From Acidobacteriota bacterium (GTDB lineage Bacteria > Acidobacteriota > Vicinamibacteria > Vicinamibacterales > SCN-69-37): a stretch of 64,000 nt of DNA. The stretch lies in the NCBI GenBank assembly GCA_947467605.1, contig CANIII010000009.1:1-64000 (forward strand), in the 5' to 3' direction. The notes under the pieces were generated by a model. It saw only the letters and a program-made list of their open reading frames with translations. It was not told where the DNA came from and did no database searches. Positions 17,989-27,047 of the stretch are shown here, in pieces (the stretch's first letter is position 1; the number at the start of each line of letters is the position of its first letter). The translations under genes and the position numbers were made by a program.

Positions 17989-18185
17989 CGGTCCTCGATT
18001 TCTTCCAGTCGCTCGGAGCAACAGCGTGGCGACCAGGTAATAGCGAGGATCGTGCCAAAACGGCTCTCATAGGAGAGCGCGACGCCACGGGGCCGGAATG
18101 ACAACTGTAGTTGCGCTCGGACGCAACCGGAGGAGCGCCTCGACGAATCGAAGAAGGACGCCGTGGTCACTTACGCCGACAATAT

Positions 18186-18272
18186 TGGTGCGGAAGAAAG
18201 GACTCGAACCTTCACTCGATTGCTCGAACCAGCTCCTGAGGCTGGCGCGTCTGCCAATTCCGCCACTTCCGC
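18186..18272 (-). tRNA. tRNA-Leu (anticodon CAG)
   Basis: The minus strand folds into a class II tRNA. The acceptor stem GCGGAAG pairs with CTTCCGC, the anticodon arm is CCAGC-CTCAGGA-GCTGG giving anticodon CAG (codon CUG), a long variable arm follows as in leucine tRNAs, and the T-loop is TTCGAGT. The discriminator is A, and the 3' CCA is encoded at 18188-18186. Confidence 0.97.
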
Positions 18273-18290
18273 AAGAAGGGTGGACTTAGA

Positions 18291-18320
18291 ACTATATCTC
18301 ACGAACCCGGTCGTTTGTAA
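18291..18320 (-). promoter_or_regulatory. Promoter of the tRNA-Leu gene
   Basis: On the minus strand, TTACAA (18320-18315) and TATAGT (18296-18291) are separated by 18 bases and lie about 20 bases upstream of the mature tRNA 5' end. This is a plausible sigma-70-type promoter. Confidence 0.55.
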
Positions 18321-18397
18321 GGTGTGACCGGCCAAATTCTTGCGAGCCCACGCCGATGATATTGTCCGCCTGCGGCGATGCCGCATGGAGGCTCGGA

Positions 18398-20692
18398 ATG
18401 GGCAAGAAGCTATGGATCGTATCGGCGCTCGGCGCGTTGGCTCTGGTCAGCGTGAGTGCGCAGGAAAGAGAAGACCGGACGCTGCTCCCGCAGGAGCAGA
18501 TGACGGCAATCATCAATGAGGTGTCTGGCGAGCGAGCCATGCACCACATTATGGAACTCGTGCCGTATCAGCGTGTGCGCAAGCCGGCTGAGTACAACGT
18601 GCACTTCCAGGAAAGCGACGTCATGGCGCAGTTCGCCAAAGACTACGGCTTCGACAACGTCACGATCGAAAGCTTCGCGGCCGGTCAGGCCTGGCAGCCG
18701 ACGCAGGGCGAGTTGTGGATGACGTCGCCGAAATCGGTGAAGCTGTTCGACATTCACGATGTCGCGCTGTCGCTGGCCTCGCTCAACTCGAACGGCGATG
18801 CGAGCGGTGAACTCGTTGACATCGGCGACGGCACCGACGCGACGCTCGCGACGAAGGACCTGACGGGCAAGTTCGCCCTGTCCGCCGAGTCCGTGGCCGG
18901 CCTCGGTCAGATCTACACGCGCGTGCTGGCGAAAGGCGCGGTCGGCCTCATCGGTCTCTCGCAGATCGGCATTCAGCGCGCGCTCGACTACCCGGATCAG
19001 ATCGTGTCAACGAATGCCACCGCCCCGCAGGGCAAAGAGAACACGGCGGCCTGGAACGTGTCACCGCGGGTGGCGCGCGAGTTGAAGGGCCTGCTCGCAC
19101 GCGGCGACAAGATTACGATCAAATCGATCGTCAAGAGCACGCAAGTGCCCACGCGCAGTGAAGTCGTTCATGCCGAGATCCTGGGCGACGGCAGCACCAC
19201 GCAGGAAGTCGCGACCGGCGGCCATCTGTATGAAGGCGTGATCAAGCAGGGCGCGAACGACGACAACTCCGGCTGTGCCCTGACGCTCGAGATGGGCCGC
19301 GCGTACATCAAGCTCATCAAGGAAGGTAAGCTGCCGCGCCCGAAGCGCACGATCAACTTCCAGTGGCTGGCCGAAATCAGCGGCACCAACTGGTGGCTCG
19401 GCGCGCATCCCGACAAGGCGGCCAAACTGATCGGCGACCTGAACTTCGACATGGAAGCGCTGCAGATCTCGAAGAGCCGCAGCTACTGGATCTTGCAGCG
19501 GACGCCCGACTCGTTCCCGTCGTACATCAACGACATCGCGCAGAGCGCGATGGAGTACATCGCGGACATCTCGCGCGAACGCGTGCGCTTCCGCGGCAAC
19601 GGCTACCTGCCGTCGCAGGCCGTTGAGTCACTGCGCGGCAGCAAGGACGCGTTCTACATCAAGGTCGACAAGCACTACGGCTCATCGGATCACGCGACCT
19701 ACATGCAGCACGGCATTCCCGCCGTCATGTTCATCACGTGGCCCGACATGTGGTACCACTCGTCGGAAGACACGCCTGACAAACAGGATTCGACACAGTA
19801 CAAGCGCGCCGCAGCCGTCGGTCTCGGCGCACTGGCAGCACTGGCCAATGGCACGGACGAAATGGCCGCGCGCATCCTGCAGGAAAACCTCGGCCGCGGT
19901 CTCGCGCGCATGGGTGAGAGCCACACGAAGGGCCTCGGCTACCTCGCAGACGTGAAGAGCGCTGCGGAACTGAACAGCGCGTGGCGTGAAGCGCGTGTGG
20001 CGATTCAGCACGCGGCGGAGATCGAGAAGGCGGTGGTGCGGTCGGCCAGCATCCTCTACACCGACGTCGAAGCGGGCAAGAAGCGCACGGCGGCGTTCGA
20101 GCCGATGATCGACAAGCGCGCCGCAAGTCTGCTCGACGAAGCGGCGGCGGTGTATCAGTTGCAGGCGGCTCAGCGCGGTCTGCCCCTGGCCGCAGCGCCG
20201 GCGCAGACGGCGGCGCCGAAGGGCGCCCCCGCGAAGTTGGCAGCGACTCCGCAGGAGCCGACGCTCACGGCCGAAGAGAAAGAAGCCGCGAACCTCGTCG
20301 TTGAAGTGGTCGGTGGCGCGGCAGGCGGTGGACGTGGCGCAGGCGGCGGTGGTGGCGCCGGTGCAGGTGGTGGACGTGCAGGCGCACCGCCGGCAGCCGC
20401 TGGTGTTGCAGGCGCGGGGGCGCCTCCGGCCGGTGCGCCGCCAGCGGGTGTCGGTGGCGGCGGACGTCAAGGCGGCGGACGCGGTGGTCCGAGCCTGCCG
20501 ACCGAATACAACGCAGAGTTCTCGGCGATCCTGGGCCGCAAGATGACGGTGCTCGAGATTCGCGACTTCCTATCGGGCGAGTTCTCACCGCTGCCGCTGG
20601 CCGATGTGATGGCCGTGCTGAAGGCACGTGAGGCGGCCGGCACGATCAAGCTGGTGCCCAAATCACCCGCTCCGGCGCCGATCAAGAAGTAA
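18398..20692 (+). CDS. Exported M28-family metallopeptidase with glycine-rich linker
   Basis: The 764-residue product starts with a signal peptide (about 1-20, ending VSVSAQ). It contains an M28 catalytic domain with an inserted PA-like region. Likely zinc ligands are in GGHLYEG, GANDDNSG, WLAEISG, LNFDMEAL and MWYHSSEDTPD. An aminopeptidase or carboxypeptidase acting in the periplasm or outside the cell is expected. Between about residues 640 and 700 lies a long glycine/alanine/proline tract, followed by a small helical domain (ILGRKMTVLEIRDFLSGEF) of unknown role. The ATG at 18398 follows GGAGG with 7-base spacing. The gene ends at a strong terminator. Confidence 0.88.
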   Translation: MGKKLWIVSALGALALVSVSAQEREDRTLLPQEQMTAIINEVSGERAMHHIMELVPYQRVRKPAEYNVHFQESDVMAQFAKDYGFDNVTIESFAAGQAWQPTQGELWMTSPKSVKLFDIHDVALSLASLNSNGDASGELVDIGDGTDATLATKDLTGKFALSAESVAGLGQIYTRVLAKGAVGLIGLSQIGIQRALDYPDQIVSTNATAPQGKENTAAWNVSPRVARELKGLLARGDKITIKSIVKSTQVPTRSEVVHAEILGDGSTTQEVATGGHLYEGVIKQGANDDNSGCALTLEMGRAYIKLIKEGKLPRPKRTINFQWLAEISGTNWWLGAHPDKAAKLIGDLNFDMEALQISKSRSYWILQRTPDSFPSYINDIAQSAMEYIADISRERVRFRGNGYLPSQAVESLRGSKDAFYIKVDKHYGSSDHATYMQHGIPAVMFITWPDMWYHSSEDTPDKQDSTQYKRAAAVGLGALAALANGTDEMAARILQENLGRGLARMGESHTKGLGYLADVKSAAELNSAWREARVAIQHAAEIEKAVVRSASILYTDVEAGKKRTAAFEPMIDKRAASLLDEAAAVYQLQAAQRGLPLAAAPAQTAAPKGAPAKLAATPQEPTLTAEEKEAANLVVEVVGGAAGGGRGAGGGGGAGAGGGRAGAPPAAAGVAGAGAPPAGAPPAGVGGGGRQGGGRGGPSLPTEYNAEFSAILGRKMTVLEIRDFLSGEFSPLPLADVMAVLKAREAAGTIKLVPKSPAPAPIKK

Positions 20693-20711
20693 GTCATCGT
20701 CGAAGGTTCTA

Positions 20712-20758
20712 GGGCGCTCCGGTGTGCAAAACAGGCACACCGGAGCGCCCGGTTTTTT
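20712..20758 (+). terminator. Rho-independent terminator after the M28 peptidase gene
   Basis: A perfect 16-bp stem (20712-20727 with 20735-20750) and a 7-base loop are followed by GG and a run of six T. It separates the peptidase gene from sppA. Confidence 0.93.
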
Positions 20759-20776
20759 GTACGCTGGATCACACTC

Positions 20777-22480
20777 ATGTCCAGATTCGTTAAGCTCCTG
20801 TCGCTCGTTGCCTTCGGCGCCATTGTTGTGGCCGTGGCGTACTTTGCGTTCGTGCGGCGCGGCACACCGATCGAAACAAACTCCACGCTCTACCTGCGTC
20901 TTGAAACGCCGCTGTCTGAAACGGGAGGGGCGAGTGTGTTGTCGCCGTTTCTGCCCGATCGCCCGACGCTGCGCGATGTGGTGGCCACACTCGATCGCGC
21001 GCGTACTGACCCGCGTGTGAAGGGTGTTGTTATCACACCGGTCACTGGCAGCGGGCTCTGGGGGCAGTTGCAGGAACTGCGGGCAGCCGTTGTGAGCTTC
21101 CGCAAGTCGGGCAAACCCGTGACGGCGTACCTCGAGAGCGGCAGCGCATCCGACTATTACCTGGCGTCTGCCGCCAACCGCGTGCTGCTCATGCCAGGCG
21201 GCTCGCTCGATCTCTCGGGTGTGGCCACCTACGAGCTGTTCTTTCGCGGCGCGCTCGACAAATTCGGCATCGTGCCCGACATGCTCCACATCGGCGACTA
21301 CAAGACCTACAGCAATACATTCACGGAAAAGGGGATGACGGCTGCCCATCGTGAGATGGATGCGTCGCTCAATCGCGACACCTACAACGAGCTCGTGCAC
21401 GCAATCGCCGAGGGCCGCGGCAAGACCGACGCTGAGATTCGCACGTCGATCGATGGCGGCCCGTATCTTGGCGCTGGTGCGGTCGCAGCCGGGCTTGTGG
21501 ACGCGCTCGCCTACGAAGATCAGATTGACGACGCCGCACCTGTGCTCGGCACCCGTCGTCTCACGAGTGATGACTACGGGATCCATGGCGAGAGCGCGCC
21601 GTTCCGAGCGCCGAAGATCGCCGTGCTGTACGCCGTGGGCGAGATCGCCAGTGGTGCGAGCTCGACATCGGCCACTGGGAACAATGTGCTGGGCAGCGAC
21701 ACGTTCGTGCAGTGGATCCGGTCGGCGCGTGCCGACACAGCTGTGCGCGCGATCGTGGTGCGTATCGACAGCCCCGGCGGATCTGCGATCGCATCGGAAG
21801 TGATCTGGCGCGAACTCATGCTCGCGCGTGACGTCAAGCCGCTCGTCGTGTCGATGGGGGATGTGGCCGCGTCTGGGGGCTACTACATTGCGGCCCCGGC
21901 GCATGCGATCGTCGCCCAGCCCGGCACGCTTACTGGGTCAATCGGTGTGGTGACAGGGAAGTTCGTCGTCGCCGGTGCACTCGAGAAGCTGGGCATTACG
22001 ACTTCGGTGGTGACCGACGGCGCGATGGCGGCGATGAACTCGCCGTTCCGCGAGTTCACGCCGGCTGAGCGGACGAAGATCGATACGCAGATGCATGCGA
22101 CCTACACGGACTTCGTCGCGAAAGTCGCGCAGGCGCGCGGCTCGACGCCGGCGAAGATCGACGCGATCGCGCAGGGTCGTGTGTGGACCGGGCGTCAAGC
22201 GAAGGATCTTGGTTTGGTCGATGCGCTTGGCGGACTCACCGATGCGATAGCGCTGGCCAAATCGCGCGCGAAGGTGCCGACGGGCACGGCCGTGTCGCTC
22301 GTGGTCTATCCCGGTCGCCGGAGCTTGCTTGATGTCGTGGCCAACCCGTTCGGCGCATCGGCGTCTGACAGCGGCACGACGATGGCGGTCTTCAACCAGG
22401 CCTCAGCGATGCTGGCGCAGCTTCGGCGCTACCGGCCCGGCGAGCCGTTGATGCTCATGCCGAACGTGTTTGTGAAATGA
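20777..22480 (+). CDS. sppA: Signal peptide peptidase SppA, 67K type
   Basis: The 567-residue product is a tandem S49 protease that degrades cleaved signal peptides in the membrane. An N-terminal membrane anchor spans about residues 5-26. The first S49 domain holds the general-base lysine in GDYKTYSNTFTEKGM near residue 178, and the second holds the nucleophile serine in GDVAASGGYYIAA near 362, followed by LTGSIGV. The IDSPGG element is also present. The gene stands alone between a terminator and a convergent chaperone gene. Confidence 0.93.
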   Translation: MSRFVKLLSLVAFGAIVVAVAYFAFVRRGTPIETNSTLYLRLETPLSETGGASVLSPFLPDRPTLRDVVATLDRARTDPRVKGVVITPVTGSGLWGQLQELRAAVVSFRKSGKPVTAYLESGSASDYYLASAANRVLLMPGGSLDLSGVATYELFFRGALDKFGIVPDMLHIGDYKTYSNTFTEKGMTAAHREMDASLNRDTYNELVHAIAEGRGKTDAEIRTSIDGGPYLGAGAVAAGLVDALAYEDQIDDAAPVLGTRRLTSDDYGIHGESAPFRAPKIAVLYAVGEIASGASSTSATGNNVLGSDTFVQWIRSARADTAVRAIVVRIDSPGGSAIASEVIWRELMLARDVKPLVVSMGDVAASGGYYIAAPAHAIVAQPGTLTGSIGVVTGKFVVAGALEKLGITTSVVTDGAMAAMNSPFREFTPAERTKIDTQMHATYTDFVAKVAQARGSTPAKIDAIAQGRVWTGRQAKDLGLVDALGGLTDAIALAKSRAKVPTGTAVSLVVYPGRRSLLDVVANPFGASASDSGTTMAVFNQASAMLAQLRRYRPGEPLMLMPNVFVK

Positions 22481-22509
22481 AAAAGGCGGCGGGATGAAAG
22501 CCCGCCGCC
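22481..22509 (-). terminator. Terminator hairpin for the PpiD-like gene (minus strand)
   Basis: A 9-bp GC stem (22485-22493 with 22501-22509) with a 7-base loop is followed on the minus strand by T residues (22484-22480). It lies between the convergent sppA and PpiD-like genes and may stall transcription from both sides. Confidence 0.65.
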
Positions 22510-22513
22510 CATT

Positions 22514-22535
22514 CGGCCGGGCTGAAGCCCGGCCG
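22514..22535. other. Second GC hairpin between convergent genes
   Basis: A 9-bp inverted repeat with loop TGAA (stem 22514-22522 with 22527-22535) lies next to the terminator. It has no T tract on either strand. It may assist termination or be a copy of a dispersed intergenic element with a GGGCTGAAGCCC core, and only this one copy is visible here. Confidence 0.5.
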
Positions 22536-22548
22536 CTCAAGCCCGCTG

Positions 22549-24459
22549 CTACCCGCCGATCAACTGCTTGACGACGGCGTCGTTGATGACGATCTTCATC
22601 TTTGCTTTGGCCTTCGTCATGTACGACGCGAAGAATTCCTGGCGGTTGGTCTGGAGGAGCTGGCCACGGATGCCGTCACGTTCGGCGGCGAAGCCTTCCG
22701 GCGTGCCGGCCTGCTTTTCGATCACGTGCGCCACGACCACCGCGCTGTCGGTCGCGATCGGCGCGCTGACGTCGCCCTGGTTGAGGGCGAACACCGCCTG
22801 ATCGACCACGCCGCTCACGCCCACGTCCGGTAGCGCCGTGCCGCGTCCAACCAGTTCCGTCTTCTTCACTTCAACACCGGCGGCCTTGGCGGCTGCGACG
22901 AAGTTCGCCTTGCCCTGCAGTGACACCGCCTGAGCCTTGGCTTTGGCGAGTTCCACAGACTTCACGCGGATCACGTCCTCGCGAACCTTGGCTTTGACTT
23001 CCTCAAGCTTCGGCGCGTGTGGCGCCTGGATCTCGGCGAGTGTAATGAACGCGAAGCCGCGATCGGTCTTCAATGCCGCGCTGACGTCACCCTGCTTCAT
23101 GGTGAAGGCCGATGCCGACACGCTCGGCACGAAGCCGAGGCCAGCGAGTGGCTCTTCGCGACTGAAGAGGCCCGAGTCACCGACAACGAGACCACGCGAC
23201 TGTGCGATGCGTTCGATGTCGCTCGGCGTCTTGATGGACGGCGCCACTTCATCGCTGATCTTCTGGGCTTCAGTCTGCGCCTTCGTCCAGCGCAACTGAT
23301 CGTCGATCTGCGCCTTGACCGCTTCGAGCGGCTTCACGTTGGCGTCGCGCTTATCGAGCAACTTGATGATGTGGTAGCCGAACTGCGACTTGACGAGACC
23401 GGAGATCTCGTCTTTCTTCAGCGCCCACGACGCCTCTTCGAACTCTTTGACCATCTGGCCCTTGCCGAACTCGTATTCGCCGCCCTTGTCCTTGCTGCCT
23501 TCGTCTTCCGTGTACTGCGTGGCGAGCTTGGCGAAGTCTGCGCCCGGGGCTTTGGCCTGCGCGAGAATGCCTTCCATCTTGGTTTTGACCGCTGCGTCGT
23601 TCTTGCCATCGGTCTTCATCAGGATGTGGCGCACATGCACCTGCTCCGGGGTGGAGTAAGTGGCGATATTCGACTGGTACTGCGCTTGAATTTCGGCGTC
23701 GGTGACCGCGACCTTGGCCCGGAGCGCCTGCGCGTCGATGGAGAGAAACCGTACCCGGCGACGCTCGCCGATCTGATACTGATCGGTATGCGCGGTGAAC
23801 TGCGCCTGGAGGTCCGCGTCGGTCGGTTGGATGCCGTCACGGAACTTCGCCGCGTTGAATACGGCCACCTCCAGCTTCACTTTCTCGCTCTTCGACTTGT
23901 ATTCCTTCTCGACGTCGGCGTCCGACACGCGCACCCAACCGGACACGGCCGCCTGCACCTTTTCGGCCAGCAACGTCTTGCGCAGCTGTTCTTCGAACGT
24001 GGCGGGCGTCAGCGGCGGGCGCTGCATGCTGAGCATCTGGCGATAGCGGGCATCGCCGATGAAGACCCCATTCTCCTGCAGGGCGGGGAGCCGGAGGATC
24101 CGCGCGAGCACTTCCGCATCGGTGACCTTCAGCCCGAGACGATTGGCCTCCGCGAGCACGGCTTCCTCGTCGATCATCTGCTGGATGAGGCGCTGTTCGA
24201 TGCCGAGTTGCTTGAGCAACTGGTCATTGAGGCTCGCACCGTAGGCCTGACGGTACGCATCAACCTGCTGCGCGTACATCGTTCGGAAGTCGCCGGCCTT
24301 GACCGCCCGACCATCGACAGTCGCGATCGTGTCAGTGGCTGACGGACCGCCGGTCTGCAAAAAGCTGGGCACGTACAAAAGGACAAACGTCACCACGACC
24401 AGCCCCAGGCTCCATTTGAGCCAGGCTTTGTGGCGGCGCATGTTATCGAGCATCGTCAT
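22549..24459 (-). CDS. PpiD/SurA-like membrane-anchored peptidyl-prolyl isomerase
   Basis: The 636-residue product has one N-terminal membrane helix (WSLGLVVVTFVLLYVPSFLQ, about 15-34), a SurA-N-type chaperone region (IATVDGRAVKAGDFRTMYAQQVDAYRQ), and a parvulin domain in the middle (VRHILMKTDGKNDAAV...FAKLATQYTEDEGSKDKGGEYEFGKGQMV...FGYHIIKLLDKRD). This layout is that of PpiD, which helps proteins leaving the Sec translocon to fold. The ATG at 24459 follows GGAGAG by 7 bases; an upstream in-frame start (24483) is less likely. Confidence 0.9.
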   Translation of the reverse strand: MTMLDNMRRHKAWLKWSLGLVVVTFVLLYVPSFLQTGGPSATDTIATVDGRAVKAGDFRTMYAQQVDAYRQAYGASLNDQLLKQLGIEQRLIQQMIDEEAVLAEANRLGLKVTDAEVLARILRLPALQENGVFIGDARYRQMLSMQRPPLTPATFEEQLRKTLLAEKVQAAVSGWVRVSDADVEKEYKSKSEKVKLEVAVFNAAKFRDGIQPTDADLQAQFTAHTDQYQIGERRRVRFLSIDAQALRAKVAVTDAEIQAQYQSNIATYSTPEQVHVRHILMKTDGKNDAAVKTKMEGILAQAKAPGADFAKLATQYTEDEGSKDKGGEYEFGKGQMVKEFEEASWALKKDEISGLVKSQFGYHIIKLLDKRDANVKPLEAVKAQIDDQLRWTKAQTEAQKISDEVAPSIKTPSDIERIAQSRGLVVGDSGLFSREEPLAGLGFVPSVSASAFTMKQGDVSAALKTDRGFAFITLAEIQAPHAPKLEEVKAKVREDVIRVKSVELAKAKAQAVSLQGKANFVAAAKAAGVEVKKTELVGRGTALPDVGVSGVVDQAVFALNQGDVSAPIATDSAVVVAHVIEKQAGTPEGFAAERDGIRGQLLQTNRQEFFASYMTKAKAKMKIVINDAVVKQLIGG

Positions 24460-24576
24460 CGAAGGTCTCTCCGTGTCTGCCACGGGCGGCAGACGAAACC
24501 GCGATTATGTCATGAAATGCCGCAAGTATCAGGAAAAACAGGGGTTGAGCGTGATATCCTTGACCGGTTTATCACG

Positions 24577-26025
24577 ATGCCTAGAGCCCTCACGCTCGCG
24601 GTATTCCATCGTAGCCGCGACGTCTTGCGGTATCTGGCCCCTTTGCGCCGCGCGGGTCACCTTCGGGTGAAATGCGTGCCGCAGACGGCAGTCGTCCAGG
24701 TGCCGTCGAATGCCACCGGTGTGCTGTGGGAACTCGGCTCCGACGATGAAGTTGATCGTCGCCGATTGTCGCGTGTGTTGTCGGGTGCACCGGCTGCATC
24801 GTTTGGTGATGGCGCGAGGCAAGTGTCGGATCTCTCGCGCGCCGCGGGGTTTCGCCATCACTTGAGTGTGCCGTTGCGGTTGGCGAAAGTGGAACGCGCA
24901 CTGGGCTTGCCCGGCGTCCACGATCTCGCGGATCGCATCGACTCCGGTGCCGAGGTGCTCGCCGCGCGTGCAGCGCGTGCGGATGTGATTGTCGACATGA
25001 TGCGCATGTTGAATATGTCGACCGATCCGGCGATGGTCGCCTCCGCGCTGTCGACGCGGATGTCTGAGTGGATGCCGATGGCGTCGTGGTCGGTGGTCGC
25101 CGTGGAGTCGGACGGCAGCGTGCGGTATCTGGCCGGCCGGCCGCAGGATCCTGCGATGCGTGCGCCCGCGGAAGCCGTGGCCGATGTCGTGGCGCAGCGG
25201 GAGCAGTCATTTGTGTCGGCGCGGCTTGCGTCCGATACACGAGTGGGTGAGCACGTGGAGGCCGCGGCAATGGGCTGGCCGATTGTGGCGCACGGTGCAG
25301 TGGTCGGCGTGCTGGTGGGCATCGATCACGGCCGCGCGCGACGCCTGCCGAAGTTTTCGCCGGTGTTCCGCCGGGCCATGACGCGGTTGCTCGAGCCGGC
25401 AGGATTTGCCCTGGCCCATGCGCTGCGGGTGGCGCGTGCGGAAGCGTTGTCGGTGACCGACGATCTGACGCAGCTGTACAACTCGCGCTATTTGCACGAG
25501 GTCTTGCGTAAGGAGACCAAGCGCGCCGTGCGCAGCCGATTGCCGTTGTCGTTGTTGTTCGTCGATCTGGACGGGTTCAAGCGGATCAACGACGCCCACG
25601 GCCATTTGCTCGGCAGCCGCGCGCTGGTGGAAGCGGCCGCGGTGATTCGCAGCAGTGCCCGCGAGACCGACATCGTCGCGCGGTACGGCGGCGACGAGTT
25701 CTCGCTGGTGCTTCCGGAGACCGGCGCCGACGGCGCGATGTCGGTGGCCACGCGCCTCCGCGATCGCATCGCGCGGCATGTGTTGTTGTCAGACCGCGGG
25801 CCGGGCAGTCGCCTGACGGCGTCCATCGGTGTGGCGACGATGCCCGAAGCGGCCGATACAGCAGATGGTTTGCTGGAAGCGGCAGACGCGGCGATGTATC
25901 GGGTGAAAGAAGAAGGCAAGAACGGTATTCATATGGCGGCGCGTCCGGACGGAATCGTTCGATTGCGCGGCGTCAATTTTTCCAAGAGCTCCGGTTTCAC
26001 CAAGGAAGATGAGGGCGTGCGTTGA
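24577..26025 (+). CDS. Diguanylate cyclase (GGDEF) with sensory N-terminus
   Basis: The 482-residue product has an N-terminal region of about 300 residues that looks like a GAF-type sensor (DMMRMLNMSTDPAMVASALSTRM...WSVVAVESDG...GWPIVAHGAVVGVLVGI). A C-terminal GGDEF domain follows (VTDDLTQLYNSRYLHEVL, FVDLDGFKRINDAHGH, RYGGDEFSLVLPETG). The active site is intact. An RETD five residues before GGDEF is a canonical product-inhibition I-site. It should synthesise c-di-GMP in the cytoplasm. Its stop overlaps the mreB start (TTGA), placing it at the head of the rod-shape operon. The ATG at 24577 was chosen over an in-frame codon at 24430, which lies inside the divergent gene. Confidence 0.88.
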   Translation: MPRALTLAVFHRSRDVLRYLAPLRRAGHLRVKCVPQTAVVQVPSNATGVLWELGSDDEVDRRRLSRVLSGAPAASFGDGARQVSDLSRAAGFRHHLSVPLRLAKVERALGLPGVHDLADRIDSGAEVLAARAARADVIVDMMRMLNMSTDPAMVASALSTRMSEWMPMASWSVVAVESDGSVRYLAGRPQDPAMRAPAEAVADVVAQREQSFVSARLASDTRVGEHVEAAAMGWPIVAHGAVVGVLVGIDHGRARRLPKFSPVFRRAMTRLLEPAGFALAHALRVARAEALSVTDDLTQLYNSRYLHEVLRKETKRAVRSRLPLSLLFVDLDGFKRINDAHGHLLGSRALVEAAAVIRSSARETDIVARYGGDEFSLVLPETGADGAMSVATRLRDRIARHVLLSDRGPGSRLTASIGVATMPEAADTADGLLEAADAAMYRVKEEGKNGIHMAARPDGIVRLRGVNFSKSSGFTKEDEGVR

Positions 26026-27047
26026 ACTTTCGGTCGCTGTTTTCCCTGTTTTCGAGCGATCTTGCGATCGACTTGGGTACGGCCAACACTTGTGTGTATG
26101 CCCGCGGCAAAGGCATCGTCGTCAATGAACCGTCGATTGTCGCCATCAACAAGGTGACCGGCCGTATCGAGGCCGTCGGACGGGAAGCCAAGGAAATGCT
26201 CGGGCGAACCCCGGGCAACATTGTGGCGATCAAGCCGATGAAGGATGGCGTCATCGCCGACTTTGAAGTGACCGAGAAAATGCTCGCGCACTTCATCAAG
26301 AAGGCCCACAACCGCACGATGTGGGTGCGGCCGCGCATCGTCATCGGGGTGCCGTCCGAGATCACGCAGGTCGAGAAGCGCGCGGTGAAAGACAGCGCCT
26401 ACCGCGCGAAGGCCAGCGAAGTGTATCTGGTGGAAGAAGCGATGGCGGCCGCGATCGGCGCCGGCATGCCCATCGAAGAAGCGTCCGGCAACATGGTCGT
26501 CGACATCGGCGGTGGCACTACGGACATCGCCGTCATCTCGCTCGCAGGCATCGTCTACAGCAAGGCGATTCGCGTGGCGGGCAACGAGATGGATGAGGCG
26601 ATTATCCAGTACATCAAGAAGACCTACAACCTGCTGATCGGCGAGCGCACGTCCGAACAGATCAAGATGGAACTCGGCTCCGCGTTTCCGCTCGAGGAGC
26701 GGCTGACGATGGAGATCAAGGGCCGCCATCTGATCGAGGGCGTGCCCAAGACGATCACCATTACCGACGAGGAAATTCGCGAGTCGTTGGCCGAAACGGT
26801 CAACGTCATTGTGGATGCCGTGCGCGTGGCACTTGAACGCACGCCGCCGGAGCTCTCGGCCGATATCGTCGACCGGGGCATCGTGCTGACGGGTGGCGGG
26901 TCGCTCTTGAAGAATCTGGACAAGCGTTTGCGCGAGGAAACCGGTCTGCCCGTGGCCATGGCGGAGGATCCACTCTCCACCGTCGTGCTGGGCGCCGGCA
27001 AGATGCTCGCGAACTTTGAGCTGCTGAGAAAGATCTCGTTGGATTGA
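26022..27047 (+). CDS. mreB: Rod shape-determining protein MreB
   Basis: The 341-residue actin homologue directs lateral cell-wall synthesis. Phosphate-binding loops IDLGTANTCVYARGKGIVVNEPSIVAI and VVDIGGGTTDIAVISL are present, followed by GERTSEQIKMELGSAFP and LTGGGSLLKNLDKRL. The only possible start is TTG at 26022, since an in-frame stop lies four codons upstream; GAGGG stands six bases before it. The TTG overlaps the cyclase stop as TTGA. Confidence 0.97.
   Translation: MNFRSLFSLFSSDLAIDLGTANTCVYARGKGIVVNEPSIVAINKVTGRIEAVGREAKEMLGRTPGNIVAIKPMKDGVIADFEVTEKMLAHFIKKAHNRTMWVRPRIVIGVPSEITQVEKRAVKDSAYRAKASEVYLVEEAMAAAIGAGMPIEEASGNMVVDIGGGTTDIAVISLAGIVYSKAIRVAGNEMDEAIIQYIKKTYNLLIGERTSEQIKMELGSAFPLEERLTMEIKGRHLIEGVPKTITITDEEIRESLAETVNVIVDAVRVALERTPPELSADIVDRGIVLTGGGSLLKNLDKRLREETGLPVAMAEDPLSTVVLGAGKMLANFELLRKISLD

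Noticed and set aside
17985-18170. A 61-codon minus-strand frame ending in an ATGA overlap with the Uma2 start
   Set aside because: It has no recognisable domain, no ribosome site and mixed codon use. The overlap with a start codon is easily met by chance.
22514-22535. A dispersed repeat with GGGCTGAAGCCC core as evidence of a mobile element
   Set aside because: Only one copy is visible, and convergent intergenic hairpins are common without being mobile. It was kept only as a hairpin.
23017-24342. A 441-codon open frame on the plus strand opposite the PpiD-like gene
   Set aside because: It is antisense to a gene with a clear parvulin domain. Its composition is that of a shadow frame.
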